From positions 1-32,219 of the forward strand of contig SVGN01000031.1 in assembly GCA_015056315.1 (NCBI GenBank): 32,219 nt of DNA, given 5' to 3'. The translations under genes were made by a program, and so were the position numbers. The stretch is from Clostridiales bacterium. GTDB lineage: Bacteria; Bacillota; Clostridia; Christensenellales; Aristaeellaceae. Below are positions 15,564-24,100 of the stretch, piece after piece. Positions within the stretch are counted from its first letter, which is position 1. Each line of letters begins with the position of its first letter. Below the pieces are notes generated by a model. It did no database searches. It was given only the letters and a program-made list of their open reading frames with translations, and was not told the DNA's origin.

Positions 15564-16403
15564 TCACCTACCCTTTCTGGTCTTTTTGTTTCGGTTGCCG
15601 GTGCTGATGAGCAGCACCAGCAGAAGCAGCAGCAGCATGGGCGCTGCCACCACGGGAGCCACCAGCAGCGGCTCGATCTGCACAGCATCGGCGACCACGC
15701 GGATCACCTTTTCCGCCTCCGGCGTTTCGATGCGGTGGCCCCGCACCAGCAGCCTGTGGGAGTTGATGCCGTAGGGTGTGCACGTAACCAGGGTGCACAG
15801 GTCCTGGCCTTCGACGATCTCCAGACCGGTCAGGTCGAAGGGTTCAACGATGAGGATCTGATCCACCTCGTAGGTGAGGGTCTCATCGAGTACATGCAAA
15901 TGGAAGATATCGCCGTTTTCCAGCTGATCAAGGTTGGTAAACAGCTTGGCAGAGGGCAGACCCCGGTGGCCGGATACCGCGCAGTGGGTGCTTTCGCCGC
16001 CCACGGGCAGGGAGGTGCCTTCGATATGGCCGATGGCGATCTGCAGCACCGTATCGGCGGTGCCATGGTAAATGGGAAGGGAGACCTCGATGGCGGGGAT
16101 CTCGATATGCCCCATGATGCCGGAGCCGGTGGCATCCAGCAGGGTGGAATAATGTGCCCGGGACTCCTCGCTGGGGTTGAAGCGGTGGTCGAACCTGGGC
16201 AGGGAACGGTTATATTCGTGGGCGGCTTCCCACATGGCATCGTAGCGGGTGTTATCGATGGTGGACACCGCCTGCGTATAGCTGGCGATGGCCCGGGACT
16301 GGTGGATGGAGTTCCAGTAATCGGCAAAGGTGGGGTATACAAGGAGCGCCACGCCTGCCAGCAGGATCAGCACCAGCAGCACATTTTGCCAGTTTTTCTT
16401 CAT
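15564..16403 (-). CDS. Class C pilin-polymerising sortase
   Basis: This 279-residue enzyme links pilin subunits through a Lys-Thr isopeptide bond. It has an N-terminal membrane segment (about 7-27), a sortase core with IMGHIEIPAIEVSLPIYHGT (96-115), catalytic H146 (SGHRGLPSAKLF), C208 (TLVTCTPYG) and R217 (NSHRLLVRGHR), and a C-terminal membrane helix (about 246-267) with a basic tail, the class C layout. The usual DPF/DPW lid motif before the core is not seen; the matching area reads DHRFNPSEE (72-80). AAGGAAAGGAG precedes the ATG. The gene is placed directly after the major pilin gene, as is usual for pilus operons. Confidence 0.92.
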   Translation of the reverse strand: MKKNWQNVLLVLILLAGVALLVYPTFADYWNSIHQSRAIASYTQAVSTIDNTRYDAMWEAAHEYNRSLPRFDHRFNPSEESRAHYSTLLDATGSGIMGHIEIPAIEVSLPIYHGTADTVLQIAIGHIEGTSLPVGGESTHCAVSGHRGLPSAKLFTNLDQLENGDIFHLHVLDETLTYEVDQILIVEPFDLTGLEIVEGQDLCTLVTCTPYGINSHRLLVRGHRIETPEAEKVIRVVADAVQIEPLLVAPVVAAPMLLLLLLVLLISTGNRNKKTRKGR

Positions 16404-16512
16404 GGGCGCTCCTTTCCTTCAGGCCCGGTCGCCCGGGGAGGGGCTATGCCCCTCCCCCGGGTACAGGGTCGAAATGTGATTGGGTCATATACGCCCGTAT
16501 GGTTTGGAAAAC
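16404..16512 (-). other. Pilin-sortase intergenic spacer with a strong hairpin
   Basis: CCCGGGGAGGGGC (16432-16444) and GCCCCTCCCCCGGG (16448-16461) pair with one bulged base around a 3-nt loop. No U-tract follows on the minus strand. This is more likely a 3'-end-stabilising or attenuation hairpin than a full terminator, and would allow more pilin than sortase mRNA. Confidence 0.65.
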
Positions 16513-18084
16513 TCAGTTCTCCTCGCCCACGCGGCGCTTGGTGACCAGCAGCACGATGGCAGCCAGAACCAGCACACCGCCCACCACGTAGAAGATGGTG
16601 GTGCCGATGCCGCCGGTCTCGGGCAGGGTGGCGCCCACGTTGTTGTTCACGGTAGTGGACACAACACCGGTAGCGGTATCACCGGCAGCCGTGCTACCGC
16701 CAACTTCGATATTCAGAGCGGTAAGAGCAGCAGAAGGAGTGCCGGTGTAGTTCTGATCGTTGATGGTGGTAGCGCTCACCTTGATAGCGATGGGATCAGC
16801 CAGCAGGTTGTAGCCTTCGGGAGCCTTGGTTTCCTCCAGCTTGTATTCGCCATCATCCAGACCGACGACCTTGAAGAAGCCATCTGCATCAGAGGTGAGT
16901 TTGGAAGCCTGTTCCTTAGCTTCGACCCAACCGGTAACGATGCCGCTTGCATCAACGGTAACATACTTGCCAGCCGCATTCTGGAGAACAAACTCAGCGC
17001 CCTGCAGCTTCTTAGCGGTATCAGCACCATCGACCTTGGTCACATCCAGTTCGTAGGTGAAAACTACGACGTGATCCCAGGGAGTCTCGGTAGTGTCACC
17101 GTCATCGATGTATTCACCGTTCTCATCCACGGTACCATCATTGTTGGGGTTGTTGGAGAACTCCAGCTTGGACTTGTTGGGGTTGCCGTCCAAGCCGATC
17201 ACAGCCTCATCGGTCAGGGTGGCATTGAAGTCCACACGGATCTCTTCACCGGCAGTGTAGCCCTTCAGCTCGTTGAGCTTCAGTTCGAAGGTGCAGCCAT
17301 CGGTACCGGGCTGAACAAGGGTGATGTTGGTGTACTCGTTGCCACCGATGGTCACCTTGATGCTCGCGGGGTCGAACTCCAGGCCTGCTTCCATCACATC
17401 GTGGAAGATCATCACATAGTGATCGTAGTGGGTGGTATCCGGCACGGTGCTGTAAAGAGCGAAAGGAACGGTGTCGCCGATGCAGTAGTCAGCCACATCG
17501 TTGTACTTGTTGCCCGCAGCACCGGTCTTGCCATTGGTGACGGGCTTCACATTCTCGTAGACCTTCTTCTCGTGGGTGGTGTTATCGGTCTTGGGAGAAG
17601 CCGTAACATTCTTGACGACCTTGGCCATGAACTTGGTGTAGGCATGACCGACGGGCACAGAGCCGTCTGCATCCTTGATCAGGTAGTAGCCGGGCTCCAG
17701 ACCTTCGATGGTGTAGGTGGTGCCGTCTTCACCGGCAACACCGGTGCTGGTCTTAACACCGGAAGCGAGCAGGTTTTCCTCGAAGATAGCCATGTACTCA
17801 TCCAGATTATCGCTGGTGAGCAGATCGGCAACTTCCTGAGCGGAGGCCTTTTCGGTTTTGGTCTGAACAGCCTCGCCGTTCACACCGTTGCCCCAGACAA
17901 TGTTGCTCAGAACATCGCCGGACAGGTCGCCGCCGAAGATCTGATAGGCTTCATAGGTGTGGCCATCATCACCGTTGATGGTGATGGTGTAGGGGGTTTC
18001 AGCTTCGGTTGCGAGAGCGGCGGCGGAGATGCAGAGCATCAGAACAGCCAGTACCAGGGAAACCAGTTTTTTCATCGTAGTCAT
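16513..18084 (-). CDS. Major pilin backbone subunit with LPETG motif
   Basis: This 523-residue secreted protein has a signal peptide ending near ALAT/EAE (about 25), an N-terminal domain with GLEPGYYLIKDADGS (128-142), a fimbrial isopeptide-formation D2 domain (about 170-340), a Cna-B/SpaA domain (about 343-460) with the E-box YKLEETKAPEGY (414-425), and LPETGG (487-492) followed by a membrane helix and KRRVGEEN. VVKNVTASPK (156-165) is a candidate pilin motif, with K165 as the acceptor lysine for polymerisation. The layout matches FimA/SpaA shaft pilins. AGAAAGGAAAG is correctly spaced for the first of two nearby ATGs (MTTMKK). It lies between the giant adhesin and the class C sortase gene. 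Assignment as the shaft is by domain order and position. Confidence 0.9.
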   Translation of the reverse strand: MTTMKKLVSLVLAVLMLCISAAALATEAETPYTITINGDDGHTYEAYQIFGGDLSGDVLSNIVWGNGVNGEAVQTKTEKASAQEVADLLTSDNLDEYMAIFEENLLASGVKTSTGVAGEDGTTYTIEGLEPGYYLIKDADGSVPVGHAYTKFMAKVVKNVTASPKTDNTTHEKKVYENVKPVTNGKTGAAGNKYNDVADYCIGDTVPFALYSTVPDTTHYDHYVMIFHDVMEAGLEFDPASIKVTIGGNEYTNITLVQPGTDGCTFELKLNELKGYTAGEEIRVDFNATLTDEAVIGLDGNPNKSKLEFSNNPNNDGTVDENGEYIDDGDTTETPWDHVVVFTYELDVTKVDGADTAKKLQGAEFVLQNAAGKYVTVDASGIVTGWVEAKEQASKLTSDADGFFKVVGLDDGEYKLEETKAPEGYNLLADPIAIKVSATTINDQNYTGTPSAALTALNIEVGGSTAAGDTATGVVSTTVNNNVGATLPETGGIGTTIFYVVGGVLVLAAIVLLVTKRRVGEEN

Positions 18085-18149
18085 GGTAGTCTTTCCTTTC
18101 TGATTTTCTTGGGTACCTATTGAACCATTGAGGGATACGGGAAAGCGGA
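18085..18149 (-). other. Short spacer between adhesin and pilin genes
   Basis: The 65-bp gap shows the pilin ribosome site but no terminator hairpin and no convincing promoter, so read-through from the adhesin gene is likely. Confidence 0.5.
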
Positions 18150-21100
18150 TTATGCATCAGCCCTCCTTTTCCCTTTGTTTCCTTTATACAGAAGCGAAAG
18201 CGCGATGCAGATGAGCACAACGCCTGCGCCCGTATACAGATGGGTGCCCACGCCGCCGGTCTCCGGCAGGCTGTAGGTGGGCTTGAGCTGGTTGATGACA
18301 GTGATCTGACCGCCGCCCACCGCTGCCATATCGGGAGAGGTCTGTGCCTCGCCGGTGCCGGGCTGATAGGTGGTGGTGTAGAACTTCATCATATCGGTGG
18401 TGCCGCTGAGCACGGCGGTCTCCACCACGTAGTAGGTATCGGATGCGCTCAGGCCGGTATGGGTAGCCGTCCAGTCGTTCTGCTTGTTGAGCACACCCTC
18501 CGCCACCAGCTGCTGACCGTTCACCGACCAGAGCTGGTAGTGTACGGCGTAGTTGGGGGCAGCCGCGGCAACTCCGGCGGCATCCAGCCAGGTCTTGTTC
18601 ACGGCAACATCCACCGTGGGGATGACCGGCTTCTCGTTGGTGATGGTGATGGGCTCGCCATCGGGTGCGGTGCCGTTGTTGTCGTAGGAGACCTGATAAC
18701 CGTCTGCGTTCTCCTCCACCACCAGGTACTCGTAGGCGTTGCCGTTATCATCGGCGGCGGGCAGGCCGTAGATGATCCGGTACCAGTCGGGTGCGTTGAT
18801 GGTGTAGGTGCCCAGCTTTTCGGTGTTGGACAGGTCTACGGTCTCGGAGGCGCGTGTGGTGAAGGTGCGGAGAGACTTGGTATCGGCTATGGTTACCGAC
18901 TGCTTCACCGTAGTACCGGCATTCCACCATCTATCGGTGTTATAGCTGATCTCCGTACCACCCTCCTCAGCGCTCAATACCGTAAACACATTTGAGGTAT
19001 AGGTGATGTAGCCATCGTTGTTGGTATCAGCAAGCGTGTACTCATTCTTCTCATAATCGAAGCTGATGCTTGCTCCGCCATAGCTCAACTGGAAGGCACC
19101 CAGCTGATGCACGCCAGAAGGTATATCAATCTGCCACACGACCTTTGAGCCAACGGGAAGGGTCTCAGCGATCGTATTGCTGACATCGGGTACGGCTCCA
19201 CCGCTTTCCTTCCAATTGAGGGTAAAGCTCAGAGATACCGTCTCCTGCTCACCGCAGCCGGTGTGATCATCGCCATTACACAGGCGTTGACCGCAGGTGC
19301 CACACACGCCGTGGTCGCCCTTGCAGAGGTAGTGGCCTTCGATGCCGCACTCCGCAGTGCCATGAGCAGGATCGCCCTCAGTGATGGGCTGCCCGCAGCC
19401 TGGACACAGGACAGTGACCACAGGTGTTTCGCAATCGCTGTGCCCCTCCTGGCAGATGTAGCTCTGCCCGCAGGCGCAGGCCACATGCTGGGAAGCATCG
19501 TAATCATCCGGGCAATCGTAGTGGCCGCAGGGCTGCTTGTGCTGCTCTGCGCTATCCACAGCCTCGCCGCACACGAGGCAGGTGATCTCCGGCTCTTCCG
19601 GCCCGGAGCTGCCCGCCAGCCTGCGGTAGAGCGTGAAGGTGACGGGGCCCTGCGTGGTGCCCTCGCCCCAGACCTTTTCCACCTTCAGCTGGGTGCGCTT
19701 GGTGTTGATAACGGTTGCGGTCTCGCCCGCTTCGGAGACCTGCTCCGGCAGGGTGACCGTGCCTTCGGTGATCTCCCAGGCCAGCGCATCGGGATCATCG
19801 ATGAGCTGCCATTCGCCATCGCCGGTCTTCCAGGCCAGCTCCCGAACGGTGTAGGTACCGGCGGGCAGACCATGGAAGGTGGCTGCGGCAAGGGTATCTG
19901 CGCTTACCGCGAAGCAATGCTCCTGACCGTTGATGATGATGCTGGTGAGCCCCACGCCGTACAGGGCGGGATCCACCGCAGTGCCATTCTCATCGGTCAT
20001 TTGCAGGGCAACGGTGTAGCCGCTTACCTCACCCTCGGCAAAGCCGCTCCACTGCTTCTGCACATACAGCACAGAGGGCGCGTTGGTGATGGTCACATTG
20101 CCATCCGCATCCACCTTGCCGCCTTCGGGATCCGGCTGAGAACGGTAGCCGTCCACCGGGGTCTCCTTTACGTAGTAGGTGTACGCGCCGGTGAGGGTGG
20201 TGCCCGCATCATCCACCGTCAGGCTGCCGTAGGTGGGCAGGCCCGTCCAGGTGTGGTGCCACGGGTTGGTCTCGCTGCCATTCAGGGTGACCGGGTTGGC
20301 GAGCCCCTCCTGCACCACAGGCACCAGCACATTGCCGGTCTCCTGCTCGATGGTGCGGTACAGGGTCACCTGAACGGTGGTGCCCAGCTGGGCAGCGGGT
20401 GCGCCGCCCTCCCAGACCTTCTCCACGGTGACCTGAGTGGTATCGCGGGTGTTGGTGACGGTGTAGCCGTTCTGTTCATCGCCGGTAACGGTGGAGGTGA
20501 AGCCTGCCACCGCATCCTCAGTGAAGGTGTAGGTGTAATCGTAGGTGTTGGTACCGTTCACGCTGCGGGTATCCGGCAGCTGGGAAACGGTCAGGGTGAA
20601 GCCGCCCTCGTCGGTGGCAGCCACATTCAGCGCCGTGCCCTCGGGCAGCGTGCCGCAGGCGGCAACGGGCGGGGTCCGGGTCAGATCCACGGTGATCTCA
20701 TGATCGGTGACTGCCGCATCCGACAGCGCATCCTTCTGCGCAAGGCGGAAGGTAAGGCTGTCGGGCCGGTAATCGCTGAGGCCTTCCCAGACCTTGGTGA
20801 GCTTCACATCGGTGGTGGTGGTGAGGATCACATCATCCTTGGCGTTGGTGATGGTGATGGTACCGCCCTCGCCTGCACCGTTGCCGGTGTAAGCCACCGT
20901 GTAGCCGGTGGGATCGCAGCCGGTCTCCACCACATAGTAGGTGATGGGGGTACCATCTTCCGTGGCAAAGGGCAGACCGTAGAAGATGTGCTGCCAGCCC
21001 TCTGCCGCCGTGACGGTGACCGGATCGCCCCAGCGCGTTGCATTAGCGGGCAGCTCGGTGCTGCGGGCCGCATAGCCGGTGGCGGCGGGGTCGTAGGTGT

Positions 21101-24100
21101 AGTAGGTGAAGGTCCAACCGCTGGTTCCATCTGCGGTGGCATTGAAGTAGCCATCCGTGATCCACTGCACATTACCGCCGGTGGTGATCTTACCCAGATC
21201 GATGTAGTAGGTACGGGAACCGTTCCAACTGCCGTTATCGGTAAGGGTGCATGCTTCGGAACCAACAGAAGAGCTGAGCTGCGCCTTGGAGGTATCCGGC
21301 AACCAGTTATTCGGGTTGCGCCACGTAGCCTCCAGCATGGCGTAGGAACCGACCTCGAACTCCGCATCGAAATATGCGTGTACCTCAGCCCCATTCTCGT
21401 AACGCGCCACACAGGGCTGGATGCCATATTCGCCATTGTCGAGCATGATCGCCAGCTGCACCTTCACCGTCTCGGCGGGTTCAGTGGGCTGGTCGGGGTC
21501 ATCCGGATCAGGCTCGTCGGGATCGGTGGGGGTATCCGGGTCGGTAGGCTCATCCGGATCGGTGGTGCCGCCGGAGGGCTCGCCCACCAGCTGGTAGAGC
21601 TGGAAGGTGGCGCTGTTACCGTCGCCGCCCTGCCAGGTCTTTTCCACCTTCAGCTGGGTGGGCGTATTGGTAAAGGTGACCTCGCCGTTCTCCAGCGCAC
21701 CGTCTGCGGTGCTGACGGTGGTGTTGTAGCCCGCCACGGGAGCCTCGGTAACGTAGTACACGAACTCGCCGGTGAGGGTGGTCTCCGTGCCGTTCCCATC
21801 GCCGGTGATGGCACCGTACACGGGCAGGCCGTTCCACCGGTGTGCCCACGGAGTCTGCTCGCTGCCATCAAGGGTGACCGGGTTGGTCACGCCATCGATG
21901 GCAACGGTCTCATCCAGCCGCAGGCCATCCTTTTCCAGATAGCGGCAGAGGGTCATGGTAACGGCGGGTTTGGTTTCCGGCGTGCCCTCGCCCCACTGCT
22001 TCACTACCTTTGCGGAGGTGGTGTTGCGGGTGTTTACGAAGGTGTAGCCGTTCTGCGCATCGCCGCCCGTGGTGGTGGTGAAGCCCTCCACCGGCTGCTC
22101 GGCTGCGGTGTAAGCGTAGCTGTAGGTGATCGCACCGTTGACGGTGCGGGTCTCCGGCAGGCCGGATACCGTCAGCGTCCAGCTGTCGGTACCGTCGGCG
22201 GCCTGCTCCACAGCCAGCGTTGCGCCCTGATCGGCCAGGGTCTGGCAGGCGGCAACGGGCAGGGTCTGGGTCAGATCCACGGTGATGGTGTGATCGGTGT
22301 AGGTGCCATCCACGCTGTTTTGCTGCTTCACGGTGAAGGTGAGGCTGCCGGGCTTGTAGTCCTCTGCCCCGACCCACTGCTTGGTCAGCTTGAGCTGGGT
22401 GGTGGTGGTGATCACATCATCCTGGGTCTTATCGTTGGTGATGATGATGCTGCTGCCGCTATTGGGCGCAACGCCATCGTTGTTGGTGTAGGAGACGATG
22501 TAGTCCTCGCCGTTCAGCTCCTCTACAAAGTAGAGGTAGGCGTTGCCGTCCGCATCGGCCATGGGCAGACCGTAGAGGATCTTCTCCAGGCTGCCGTTGG
22601 GAATGGTGTAGGTACCGACCTCCGTGGCACCGGTGGTGTCCACGGTCTCGGAGGCGGTGCGGGCGGTGAGACGGTAGGCGCTGGCGGGGAGGGCCTTGGC
22701 GGCGGCTGGCACGGTGTAGGAAACATCGTGGGTCATGATGGCCTTGCGCCAGTAATTATACTCACCCCTCTCTACCGCGTGCAGCGTTACCGTCTCAGAG
22801 GTGCTTGCGGTAAAGGTGACTGTGTACACAGTATAGCCATTGGGATCGTATCTGGTGTTGGCTTTATACTGCTGCCCATCGTAAGTAAAGGTGGGTTCGT
22901 TTGCAGCGCCCCAACCAAGATTACTGTCGAAGCTGTAATCTACCGTTACCTGCCAGGTGATCTCTGCGCCCACCGGGATACCGGTCTCGGTGTGGGTCGG
23001 TTCGTCAACGATCACTTCCCCGTTATCGATGTACTTATTATATGCAACGAAGGTGATATCCACCGTATCGGTGGTTTCCCCGCCGCCGGCAGGGGTATCG
23101 CACACGCCGCTGCCGTGCTCGCCGGTGCACACATAACCATCGCAGAAGCTGCACTCGCTATGGTCGCCAACGCACACATAGTGCCCATCCTCGTTGCAGC
23201 CAGCCTTTGCATGCGCCGGGTCGCCCTCGGTGATCTGCGTGCCGCAGCCACCGGGGCAGGCGATGGTCGCAGTACCGCCGCAATTGCTGTGATCCTGCCC
23301 ATCGCACACATAGTGCCCGGAGAGACCGCAGGCGGCTGCGCTGTGATCCTTGCCATCGCACTGATAGTGCCCGGAGATGCCGCAGGCGGCTGCGCTGTGA
23401 TCCGTACCATCACAGAGGTAATGGTCGGTAAGGCCGCAGCCTGCAACGCCGTGCCCGGTCTGGCCCTCGGTGATCTGTGCACCGCAGCCGTAGGGGCAGG
23501 TGATGGTGGTCTCGCCGGGATCCGGCTCGGTGCCGCCGCCCTGTGCGGTCTTGCGCCAGAGCTTGAACTGCACATCCTTCTGTACAGCGCCTTCGCCCCA
23601 CCTCTTTTCCACCTTCAGCTGGGTGGCGGTGTTCACGAAGGTGTAGCCGTTCTGCGCATCGCCGCTCAAGGTGGTGGTGAAGCCCTCCACCGGCTGCTCG
23701 GCAGCGGTGTAGGCGTAATCCACCGTGGCGGTGCCATCCACCAGATGGGCATCCGGCAGGTTCTGGATGTTGAGGGTAAAGCCGCCGTTGCCGTCAGCGG
23801 TCACGGTCAGGGTCGCGCCCAGATCGGTCAGGGTCTGGCAGGCAGCAACGGGAGTGGCCTGGGTCAGATCCACGGTGACGGTGTGCGGGGTAGCCTGGGC
23901 CGCCGCATCCACCGTATCCTGCTGGGTAACGGTGAAGGTGAGGGTATCGGGCATACAGTCGGCTGCGTTCACCCACTGCTTGGTCAGCATCAGGTCGGTG
24001 AAGGTATCCTCCGCCACGCTCTGCTTCTTGTTGGTAACGGTGATGGTCTCATCCGTCACGGGGGTGAAGGCAGTGCCATCCTGAGCATTGGAGTAAGTGG

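Noticed and set aside
14631..16544. Plus-strand frame of about 637 codons opposite the sortase and minor pilin genes
   Set aside because: His/Gln/Gly-rich shadow over three well-supported minus-strand genes.
16480..18123. Plus-strand frame of about 547 codons opposite the pilin gene
   Set aside because: The minus strand has a signal peptide, pilin domains and an LPETG signal; the plus frame has none and no ribosome site.
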